A stretch of 64,000 nt of DNA, from assembly GCA_029249345.1 (NCBI GenBank), contig JAQWHM010000001.1, positions 1-64,000 of the forward strand, in the 5' to 3' direction. The notes under the pieces were generated by a model. The model did no database searches and was not told where the DNA came from. It worked only from the letters and a program-made list of their open reading frames with translations. This stretch comes from UBA10348 sp002469915 (lineage in GTDB: Bacteria > Bacteroidota > Rhodothermia > Rhodothermales > UBA10348). A program made the position numbers and the translations under genes. This document shows, piece after piece, positions 17,901 through 24,568 of the stretch (position 1 is its first letter; each line of letters begins with the position of its first letter).

Positions 17901-18281
17901 ATGTACGCGATCGTTGAAATTGCTGGAAAGCAGTACAAAGTGTCAAAAAACGACACCCTGTATGTGCCTAAGCAAGATGCCACTGCCAAAGACAAACTGA
18001 CATTTGATCAGGTTTTGCTTGTCGCAGATGGTGACAAAATTACCGTTGGTACACCTACCATTACGGGTGCTGCTGTAAAAGCAACCGTTCTGGAGCAGGT
18101 CAAAGCCGACAAAGTGCTGGTTTTCAAAAAGAAGCGTCGTAAACGCTACAAAGTGAAAAACGGACATCGTCAGCCTTACACTCAGATAAAGATCGACTCT
18201 GTATCTGCAGCTAAGAAAAAGGCGGCACCGAAAAAGAAAGCAGCCCCTAAAGCAAAAGCCGCACCGGCAGACGCTGAATAA
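17901..18281 (+). CDS. rplU: Large ribosomal subunit protein bL21 with Lys/Ala-rich tail
   Basis: Ribosomal protein that binds 23S rRNA in the large subunit. It begins with the classical MYAIVEIAGKQYKV and has the conserved basic KKKRRKRYKVKNGHRQPYT segment near residues 76-94. Beyond the usual 103 residues lies a 20-odd-residue tail of alternating lysine and alanine blocks with proline, probably disordered and rRNA- or charge-interacting; such tails are seen in this lineage. The neighbour is rpmA, in the usual L21-L27 operon order. A purine-rich leader precedes the ATG. Confidence 0.98.
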   Translation: MYAIVEIAGKQYKVSKNDTLYVPKQDATAKDKLTFDQVLLVADGDKITVGTPTITGAAVKATVLEQVKADKVLVFKKKRRKRYKVKNGHRQPYTQIKIDSVSAAKKKAAPKKKAAPKAKAAPADAE

Positions 18282-18301
18282 TCAATCTCTGGAGGTCTGA
18301 A

Positions 18302-18562
18302 ATGGCTCATAAGAAAGGAATGGGGTCCACCAAAAATGGTCGCGACTCCAACCCCAAGATGCTCGGTGTTAAAGCTTTTGGTGGTGAATTTGTTAAAGCA
18401 GGCGCAATCGTGATTCGTCAGCGTGGAACGAAATTCCACCCAGGTGATAACGTTGGGCGCGGGGGCGATGATACGCTTTTCGCTATGGCTCCTGGTACCG
18501 TCCGCTTTACGACAGGACGCAACGATAGAAAATTCGTTCATATCGATCCGGCTACTGCCTGA
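18302..18562 (+). CDS. rpmA: Large ribosomal subunit protein bL27
   Basis: Ribosomal protein whose N-terminal tail reaches toward the peptidyl-transferase centre. The 86-residue sequence begins MAHKKGMGSTKNGRDSN, so it has no cleavable N-terminal extension of the Firmicutes type, and continues with IVIRQRGTKFHPGDNVG. A strong GGAGG ribosome-binding site is located 7 bases before the ATG. It follows rplU by 20 bp and is followed by a strong intrinsic terminator, so these two genes form a closed transcription unit. Confidence 0.99.
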   Translation: MAHKKGMGSTKNGRDSNPKMLGVKAFGGEFVKAGAIVIRQRGTKFHPGDNVGRGGDDTLFAMAPGTVRFTTGRNDRKFVHIDPATA

Positions 18563-18581
18563 TCTTTATAAATCGACTTTT

Positions 18582-18621
18582 AAAAGGTCCCTCGCCCATT
18601 CGGGCGAGGGACCTTTTTTTA
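18582..18621 (+). terminator. Rho-independent terminator after rpmA
   Basis: A 14-base stem, AAGGTCCCTCGCCC with its perfect complement around an ATTC loop, is followed by a seven-T run. It closes the rplU-rpmA operon. Confidence 0.95.
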
Positions 18622-18743
18622 TGCCCGTGACACAGTCCTAGCAGAAGTTCTGAACGGTAAGTTTGTCTGCCTTCTGGAAAATCCTGCCTACCTCAACCAT
18701 CCGCCATAGTGCTTAAACGCCCTGTTTTGCCACTTTTAGTTCT

Positions 18744-18759
18744 TGGCAAGTGGTTTGTT
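18744..18759 (+). promoter_or_regulatory. Weak sigma-54-like promoter motif
   Basis: TGGCAAG-N4-TTGTT has the -24 GG element at the correct 12-base spacing but carries GT instead of the nearly invariant GC at -12. It lies about 92 bases upstream of the signalling operon that encodes a sigma-54 activator, which would allow autoregulation. The -12 mismatch keeps this weak. Confidence 0.25.
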
Positions 18760-18850
18760 ATGGAAAGGACGAACACTTTTTCCAATACCTGGAAAAGCGT
18801 TCAAACAAATAACCGAAATGGGATGAACCGCCCAATAATCGAGAACCGTC

Positions 18851-19693
18851 ATGATGCGCAAAGTTGAACTACAACCAAAAACCGAATCATTCCTTTCAAG
18901 CCACCGCTTGCCGGAACTGAATTTCGAGTTAACCAATCTTTCATACTCCTCCCTGCTGCCTATTTGGTCAGCTATCCAAAACGGGGAGTTTGAATCCGCT
19001 AGAACTCGCGTTCTAGAAACCATGCAGGAACGCAGGATTTTTCCTGCCGAAGAACGAGCTGCATTGAAAATTGCTCTCGCCTCCTGCGAACTTAAACTTG
19101 GCGCCACCGATACGGCCAAACGTATGGCTGGCCGTTCATTGGATCTCATCAGTAATCAGTTTGCAGCACATCGCATCCTGCTTCAGATCCATGTTGCACA
19201 CAAAGACTTTACGGCAGCTTATTTACACTTGTTAAATCTACCGTTGCCAGTCAATTCCCTTCTATGGGATGAAGAACTCTCGTTTCAAGATATTCAGGTA
19301 GCGCTTGCAGCCTGGGCTTGGCAGCTGGGCGAATGGGATCAAGTTGCAGACCATCTGCACATGGCCTATCCAAACGGACTTTCAGAAATGCCTCCAGAAA
19401 TCAGAGAAGACTGGTTCAAGCTGGCACTTTATCGTGGCAAAGCAGACGATGCTGCAGCTGCGGCCGCTAGCCTACTTAGCGATTACAGTGTCGATGATGC
19501 AGACGAAATCCTGCAAACTATTGTGCAAAGTGGCTGGACGGCTGAGGCTCTCCCTCTATACCGCTCTTTTTACGCCGACAAACAGGACAATGAATTGCTC
19601 CGCCGCCGCCTTGTTGGTCTATGTGTGAAGGAAGGTCAGCTCGAAGAAGCTCGAGGTCTAACCATGACGGGAGCTTTAAAACTCGCTGCGTAA
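18851..19693 (+). CDS. TPR-like helical repeat protein
   Basis: A 280-residue cytoplasmic protein, almost entirely helical by composition, with repeated pairs of helices of TPR/HAT type: AIQNGEFESARTRVLE near residue 38, ALKIALASCELKLGATDTAKRM near 72, and IHVAHKDFTAAYLHLLN near 115. No signal peptide or catalytic motif is visible. It leads a plus-strand group that continues with an HDOD protein, a histidine kinase and a sigma-54 activator, so a scaffold or adaptor role in that signalling path is the best inference. I do not recognise a named family. Confidence 0.65.
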   Translation: MMRKVELQPKTESFLSSHRLPELNFELTNLSYSSLLPIWSAIQNGEFESARTRVLETMQERRIFPAEERAALKIALASCELKLGATDTAKRMAGRSLDLISNQFAAHRILLQIHVAHKDFTAAYLHLLNLPLPVNSLLWDEELSFQDIQVALAAWAWQLGEWDQVADHLHMAYPNGLSEMPPEIREDWFKLALYRGKADDAAAAAASLLSDYSVDDADEILQTIVQSGWTAEALPLYRSFYADKQDNELLRRRLVGLCVKEGQLEEARGLTMTGALKLAA

Positions 19694-19730
19694 TACCGCT
19701 GCCCATTTATTCCTTCAAAAGGATATTGAG

Positions 19731-20690
19731 ATGAATACCGGATCAACACAGCTATTTGGTACGCTTTCACTAAAAAAGCTCCCTCTTTCTGAGACGATTA
19801 AAGCCTGTTCGACACTACTCTCTGAACGGAGTATTTGTGCGAACGACATCGTTAATATCCTCTCTTGCGACCCGATCGCGGTAGCCTCCATCCTTCACCG
19901 AGCAAACAACGCTTTTTACGGCCAGCAGGAAAACATTTCGAGTTTATCTCATGCAGTAGAGGCACTTGGCCCCTACTCCGTTGCTCGTATGATGGCTGAA
20001 TCTACTGCCGCCGAAACAGATACGTCCATTATTGCCTTTACGCGACATGCTTACGCAACGGCACATATTGCTCATCGTCTAGTCAATGGCTCGTGGCCAA
20101 AAAGTGGCAAAGCGGCATCCAAAATCGGATCTGTTTACACATCCGGCTTGCTACACAGTATTGGTCGTTTGGCTATTTGTCATTCCAAACCCCGTGAATC
20201 AGCCATTTTATACGGGTTTTCAGATTCCTCTTTTCCACTTGTGGGCAACCTAACGGATCTAGAACACCTCCAATTTGGCACCGATCACTTTGAAGTCGGA
20301 GAGTTTATCGCTCTAAAACTGCGTTTTCCGCAGCTTTTAGTCGATGTAATTAGGAGCTACGGCCTCACAGATCAGCTCAATCCGGAAGCTTCCAGCTTCC
20401 GACTAATTGAAAGTATCTCGGTAGCCACCATGATTTCCGAGTCTCTTGGTTACGGATGCTCCTCGCAAGGGTCGTTCATAGAGATGGATAATCAAACCAC
20501 ACGAACTCGCTTCGAATCTGCGCACCCTGGACGTATAGAGCAAGTTAGAACAGAGTTTTCGGAAACCATCATGAAGGACAACCAACAAACTCCGTCCTCC
20601 CAACCTCGCTCTATTGCACAGGATCGCAGCGCTATGAATCCTGCTGCTAGTAGCACGCCGTCGGCTATGGCACCTATTAAAAGTCACTGA
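19731..20690 (+). CDS. HDOD-domain signalling protein
   Basis: A 319-residue protein with an HDOD (HD-related output) domain. LSLKKLPLSETIKACSTLL opens it, and DPIAVASILHRANNAFYG (about residues 46-63) with the SLSHAVEALGPYSVARMM turn are typical of the family. HDOD domains lack the full HD catalytic residues and act as protein-interaction or regulatory modules in signalling, chemotaxis and DNA-damage responses. About the last 50 residues are polar and Ser/Pro-rich, likely disordered. An AGGA ribosome-binding site precedes the ATG. It is the second gene of a four-gene signalling group. Confidence 0.82.
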   Translation: MNTGSTQLFGTLSLKKLPLSETIKACSTLLSERSICANDIVNILSCDPIAVASILHRANNAFYGQQENISSLSHAVEALGPYSVARMMAESTAAETDTSIIAFTRHAYATAHIAHRLVNGSWPKSGKAASKIGSVYTSGLLHSIGRLAICHSKPRESAILYGFSDSSFPLVGNLTDLEHLQFGTDHFEVGEFIALKLRFPQLLVDVIRSYGLTDQLNPEASSFRLIESISVATMISESLGYGCSSQGSFIEMDNQTTRTRFESAHPGRIEQVRTEFSETIMKDNQQTPSSQPRSIAQDRSAMNPAASSTPSAMAPIKSH

Positions 20691-20724
20691 ATGTGACCCC
20701 TAACGAATGCACAAGGAAGATCAA

Positions 20725-21462
20725 ATGGCAGTAAACACTCAAGTGGCCAAAGAACGCCCCGCTATCCGACATGCACGGCATGTTTCAGGCCGAAATACTG
20801 CCAGAGAATCATTTGGGGACTTCACCCAGGTCATTTCCCATCGAATTGGGAGCCTACTCAGTAGCATCGAAGGATATACTGATCTTGTATTATCGTCTTT
20901 GGACCAACGCGAGGATCGAGAAAATGCTTTTCGTATTCTGGAAGGGGTCTCTCGAATTGAAGGTGTATTGCATGACCTTAAGCACTATCAGGAGTCTCTT
21001 TCGCTTGAAACTCATCCGGTAGAGGCTTCTGCCCTCCTATCCAACTTGTTTGCTGTCCTGGCTGACTCCGAACTGGAGCGCGTTAAGCTTGATATTCAAA
21101 TCCCACCAAAGAGCCGTCTAAAAGTCGATTCTGAAAACGTGCGACAGGCTTTACTTTCCGTTTTGAGGAACGCCTTCGAGGCCACCTCAAGAGATCATTT
21201 GCCGGTTTCGTTCTCTGCGGATATTCTTCCAGGCACCACCCATCTTCGGTTTCGCGTGTACAGTCCCATACCCATGGCAGACGAAACGATTAGAACCCAA
21301 ATCTTTAAGCCATTTTTTACGACAAAAGCCGCCAACTTGGGCCTAGGCCTAACTATGGCACGCCGCATTTTTCGAGCTCACAAGGGAGATGTTCGTCTTA
21401 CTTCGGCAGCAATTGAGGCAGGAACGGAGTTCACTTGCACCCTGCCCCTAAATCAGGACTAA
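20725..21462 (+). CDS. Soluble histidine kinase
   Basis: A 245-residue sensor kinase with no transmembrane segment. The phosphoacceptor helix is FGDFTQVISHRIGSLLSSIEG (His about residue 42); the ATPase domain has the N box VLRNAFEA near 148, a degenerate D/F region, IFKPFFTTK near 195, and the G2 box NLGLGLTMARRIF near 205. It probably senses a cytoplasmic signal through partners, since no PAS or GAF domain is present. The ATG at 20725 has AAGGA 7 bases upstream, better than the ATG at 20707. The next gene is its probable response regulator. HDOD and repeat proteins upstream are candidate input modules. Confidence 0.85.
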   Translation: MAVNTQVAKERPAIRHARHVSGRNTARESFGDFTQVISHRIGSLLSSIEGYTDLVLSSLDQREDRENAFRILEGVSRIEGVLHDLKHYQESLSLETHPVEASALLSNLFAVLADSELERVKLDIQIPPKSRLKVDSENVRQALLSVLRNAFEATSRDHLPVSFSADILPGTTHLRFRVYSPIPMADETIRTQIFKPFFTTKAANLGLGLTMARRIFRAHKGDVRLTSAAIEAGTEFTCTLPLNQD

Positions 21463-21538
21463 TAAAGCGCTGTTAGCTACCATCATTTTGGTACATTGCT
21501 GATGATTCTTCTCGGGAAACCCGGTCAACCCTCAGCGC

Positions 21539-22936
21539 ATGGACCAGCAGCCGCACCTCCTTTTTGTCGACGACGAAAACCTCCTTCATACCCTTTTTGA
21601 ACGCCTGTTTACACGCAATGGCTTTCAAGTCACCTGTTGTGCCAGTGCCATTCAGGCTATAGAGGAGCTCAAGACAACTACATTCGATTTAGTTGTCACC
21701 GATTTCATGATGCCAGATATGGACGGATTTTCCCTGCTCGGGCATATTCGTGAGCACTATCCCACTACTCGGGTCATTATGGTTACGGCACATGCTAATG
21801 TTCAGCATGCGGTTCGCATGATGCAACATGGAGCGATCGACTATATTCCCAAGCCTTTTACGACAGCTGATCTAGTTGACCGTGTTAAGGCTTCTCTCAG
21901 TAAAGAAGTACCAGAATCTGCCACGGCTCAATCCGAATCAAAGAAGGACTCCCCCTCCGGCTCGAAGGGTAAGACCTCTGTTCAATACATTGGTGAATCG
22001 GCCAGCATCAGCCGGCTGAAGTCAGTACTTCCGAGAGTTAGCCAAAATCAGGCTCCTGTCTTTATCCAAGGCGAAAGTGGAACGGGGAAAGAGATTCTGG
22101 CGAAACTCATTCATCACACGAGTGACCGATCAAAAGGCCCTTATCTAACCATAAACTGTGCAAATCTTCCGAAAGAGTTGGTCGAAAGTCACCTATTTGG
22201 TCATAAAAAGGGAGCTTTTACCGGTGCTGTCGAAGATATGATCGGTGCATTCGAACACGCAGACAAAGGTACGTTACTCCTAGATGAGATCACGGAAGTT
22301 GAGCTCTCTGTTCAAGCCAAATTGCTAAGAGTCTTACAGGAGCAAGAGTTCCAGAAAGTGGGTTCTTCCGCCGTAAAACAGGTCGATGTACGAGTTATTG
22401 CAACGAGTAATCGCAATCTCGGAGAAGCCATATCCCTCGGGATCTTCCGGGAAGATCTCTATCACCGACTCGCTGTTTTCCCGCTTACTGTTCCACCTCT
22501 CAGAGAACGAGAAGGAGATGTTGCTTTGCTCGCCCATCACTTCGTAGAAAAATACTGCGCTTTGTACAGCCTAGAGGCAAAAAGCTTGGCTCCAGAGTTA
22601 ATTAATCACTTTAGGACGCATTCCTGGCCGGGCAATGTCCGAGAATTGGAAAACATGGTCCAACGAGGAGTACTACTGTCCGCAGAGCGTACTGAGATCA
22701 AGAAAAGTGATGTCTATGACGACTTTTTCACGGATGCCAATTCTTCTGGTGCCTCATCTGCCCATAACGCAGATATGAAAGCGGCCACCATTGAAGAAAT
22801 GGAGCGGGACATGATTCTACAGGCGCTGCAGGACTCTGGGAATAATCAGCAGCTTGCTGCGGAAAAACTAGGAATAAGCGCACGTACGATTCGGAATAAG
22901 CTGCGTAAGTACCGGGAGGACGGTTACATCGAGTAA
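21539..22936 (+). CDS. NtrC-family sigma-54-dependent response regulator
   Basis: A 465-residue enhancer-binding protein with three domains. The receiver (1-120) has the phospho-Asp in VVTDFMMPD (Asp55) and a Lys in YIPKPF. The AAA+ domain (about 145-370) has Walker A GESGTGKE, the sigma-54-contacting GAFTGA loop, Walker B LLLDEI and the sensor DVRVIATSNR. A Fis-type helix-turn-helix ends the protein (LAAEKLGISARTIRNKLRKY). It opens sigma-54 promoters on phosphorylation by its kinase, very likely the preceding gene. A near-consensus sigma-54 promoter lies 204 bases downstream of its stop. Confidence 0.95.
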   Translation: MDQQPHLLFVDDENLLHTLFERLFTRNGFQVTCCASAIQAIEELKTTTFDLVVTDFMMPDMDGFSLLGHIREHYPTTRVIMVTAHANVQHAVRMMQHGAIDYIPKPFTTADLVDRVKASLSKEVPESATAQSESKKDSPSGSKGKTSVQYIGESASISRLKSVLPRVSQNQAPVFIQGESGTGKEILAKLIHHTSDRSKGPYLTINCANLPKELVESHLFGHKKGAFTGAVEDMIGAFEHADKGTLLLDEITEVELSVQAKLLRVLQEQEFQKVGSSAVKQVDVRVIATSNRNLGEAISLGIFREDLYHRLAVFPLTVPPLREREGDVALLAHHFVEKYCALYSLEAKSLAPELINHFRTHSWPGNVRELENMVQRGVLLSAERTEIKKSDVYDDFFTDANSSGASSAHNADMKAATIEEMERDMILQALQDSGNNQQLAAEKLGISARTIRNKLRKYREDGYIE

Positions 22937-23013
22937 CGGAAGATTTTTCCGGGTTTCCTCTGGCGTATCATCGGAAATATTTTCCCGATCGGCTGAAAGG
23001 CTACTGATCTTAA

Positions 23014-23049
23014 GGGCGACATCAAATTTTATTTGGTGTCGCCTTTTTT
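23014..23049 (+). terminator. Rho-independent terminator after the sigma-54 activator
   Basis: GGCGACATCAAAT pairs with ATTTGGTGTCGCC (one G-T pair) around a TTT loop, followed by a T-rich tail. It ends the signalling operon, so the next genes need their own promoter. Confidence 0.92.
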
Positions 23050-23139
23050 ACGCAAAAAGGTCCTTTCAAAGGCGTATCGACCGTTTCTACGGCAATATTA
23101 AGCTCTAGTCCATTTTTTTGTCACTTCTTTTTCTAGTCG

Positions 23140-23155
23140 TGGCACACGGTTTGCA
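23140..23155 (+). promoter_or_regulatory. Near-consensus sigma-54 promoter
   Basis: TGGCACA-N4-TTGCA matches the -24/-12 consensus TGGCACG-N4-TTGCW at all but one base, with GG and GC exactly 12 bases apart. It lies in a gene-free gap, 45 bases upstream of the ATG of the small membrane protein and in front of the sigma-28-family gene. The preceding operon encodes a sigma-54 activator. Confidence 0.85.
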
Positions 23156-23199
23156 ATTGGAGTCTGCAATGTCATCAAACATTGGACTTCGACTCTGTC

Positions 23200-23508
23200 A
23201 TGCGAGCCATTTTTACACAACTCAGTTTTTTAGTTGCCGTGCTTACAACGGTTAATCTGAACTCAGACGGAACCACGTTAGTGGTCGCTCTGGGATGGGG
23301 CGTCATCCTGGGTTGCATGATTTACCTGATCCTCCTCGTTGGAGATTATTCGATCTATCGTCTGCTTGACTCCTCTCCTTTTGCGCTGCTCTCAGCACGA
23401 TTTGAAGAAGAGCGGCCAGAAGTTGACTTGATTCAGGACATGTTTGCAACGGAAGAACCGCTTTCAGGTGCTACAGCACATTCCGATTCGGAATCACTAG
23501 CCGCCTAA
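23200..23508 (+). CDS. Small two-pass membrane protein, unknown
   Basis: A 102-residue protein that I do not recognise. Two hydrophobic segments lie at about residues 4-20 and 28-50, the second ending in DYSIYRLL, then an acidic, Ser/Glu-rich C-terminal tail of about 40 residues. No signal peptide or catalytic motif is seen. The ATG at 23200 is preferred over a TTG at 23182. It sits between a near-consensus sigma-54 promoter (45 bases upstream) and the sigma-28-family gene (37 bp downstream), so it is likely co-expressed with that sigma factor. An anti-sigma or membrane-tether role is speculation. Confidence 0.7.
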   Translation: MRAIFTQLSFLVAVLTTVNLNSDGTTLVVALGWGVILGCMIYLILLVGDYSIYRLLDSSPFALLSARFEEERPEVDLIQDMFATEEPLSGATAHSDSESLAA

Positions 23509-23545
23509 TCCCCTCCTTTCCCCTCACCCCAATCCCCTTAGTACC

Positions 23546-24307
23546 ATGTCAAAAGATCTACAGAGCGTCGCAGTCGAATACGTTGCATCGCCATCCGAAA
23601 AAACTCGCACAGCTGTTGTGATGGCAGCAATCCCTCTCGTACGATCCATCGTTGGACGTCTTTCTATTCCTGATCATCCCCTAGCAACCCGCGAAGATCT
23701 TGAAAGTGTTGGACAGCTAGGCCTGCTTCAGGCTCTTGAAGGATTTGATCCTGAACGGGGAACGCCATTCGTTTCCTACGCATACGGCCGGGTACGTGGA
23801 GCATTGGTTGATTATCTGAGATCAATCGACGCCCTTCCCCGAGAGCGCCGCCGCATGTTGGCCCAAGCACACCACACTATGGACGTGTTACGACAGGAAC
23901 TGGGAGAAGAGCCATCTGATATGGCGGTAGCAGATAAATTGGAAATGACGATGATCGAGTATCACACGCTTCTTCGTGACGCCCAGTGCCGATTCTCTCT
24001 ATCCTTGCACTCCCCTATTGACGGCGAAGGTGATCAGACCGTTTTGGAATCGATTCCAAATAAAGATACCCTCCAAGCCTTTGAAGCGATCGATACCGAA
24101 TCTCTAAAATCGTATATCGGTACGCTTATTAAAGAGCTCCCGGAACGTGAGCAAACCATTCTAGGACTATACTACTTCGAGAACCTTACGCTGCGCGAAA
24201 TTGCAGGGTTAATGGATCGTACCGAAGCCCGAATCAGTCAGATATTGGCCAAGGTCCTTAAAACATTGCGTGCTCAGTTAGCACAGGTATCGTCAAAAGC
24301 AGCCTAA
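23546..24307 (+). CDS. FliA/WhiG-family RNA polymerase sigma factor (sigma-28 type)
   Basis: A 253-residue alternative sigma factor. Region 2 has DLESVGQLGLLQALEGFDPERGTPFVSYA with the YAYGRVRGALVDYLR melting segment; region 3 carries the sigma-28-specific SLHSPIDGEGD; region 4.2 ends with LTLREIAGLMDRTEARISQIL. Family members direct flagellar/motility (FliA) or developmental (WhiG) regulons. No flagellar or pilus gene is nearby, so the regulon is unknown. It lies under a near-consensus sigma-54 promoter and follows the small membrane protein, giving a probable sigma-54 to sigma-28 cascade. A terminator follows directly. Confidence 0.9.
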   Translation: MSKDLQSVAVEYVASPSEKTRTAVVMAAIPLVRSIVGRLSIPDHPLATREDLESVGQLGLLQALEGFDPERGTPFVSYAYGRVRGALVDYLRSIDALPRERRRMLAQAHHTMDVLRQELGEEPSDMAVADKLEMTMIEYHTLLRDAQCRFSLSLHSPIDGEGDQTVLESIPNKDTLQAFEAIDTESLKSYIGTLIKELPEREQTILGLYYFENLTLREIAGLMDRTEARISQILAKVLKTLRAQLAQVSSKAA

Positions 24308-24350
24308 AACAACTCTTTTAAGGATACTGACATTGAGGGATGGACAGTCA

Positions 24351-24384
24351 GGGGCGCGGCCAAAGGCCGCGCCCCTTTTCTTTT
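24351..24384 (+). terminator. Rho-independent terminator after the sigma factor gene
   Basis: GGGGCGCGGCC pairs perfectly with GGCCGCGCCCC around an AAA loop, followed by a T-rich stretch. It is 43 bp past the sigma gene stop. Confidence 0.94.
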
Positions 24385-24495
24385 ACCCTGAAAATCCTTG
24401 TTTATTCTTCAGCAAAAAAGTGAACAAATGGAGTCAGATACTGTATATTGCGAGGCTTGACAGGAACTGTGCGTTTTCGCTTGTTTCTGCTTTAC

Positions 24496-24515
24496 AAACC
24501 GCTTTAGGCGGTTTT
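24496..24515 (+). terminator. Second terminator-like hairpin before ppiD
   Basis: AAACCGC and GCGGTTT form a 7-bp stem with a 5-base loop, followed by TTT. It lies about 112 bases after the strong sigma-gene terminator in a gap with no gene, 54 bases before the PpiD-like start. It could be a leader attenuator or the end of a short untranslated RNA. A TTGACA box lies at about 24454-24459, but without a matching -10. Confidence 0.4.
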
Positions 24516-24568
24516 CTCCATTAAGACTATTACAAAAAGCACGTCGTTAAGACGGAAGAGGTTTGTCC

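Noticed and set aside
18200..18281. Lys/Ala repeats at the 3' end of rplU as a tandem-repeat element
   Set aside because: They are in frame, encode a basic tail known in this protein family, and do not continue outside the gene.
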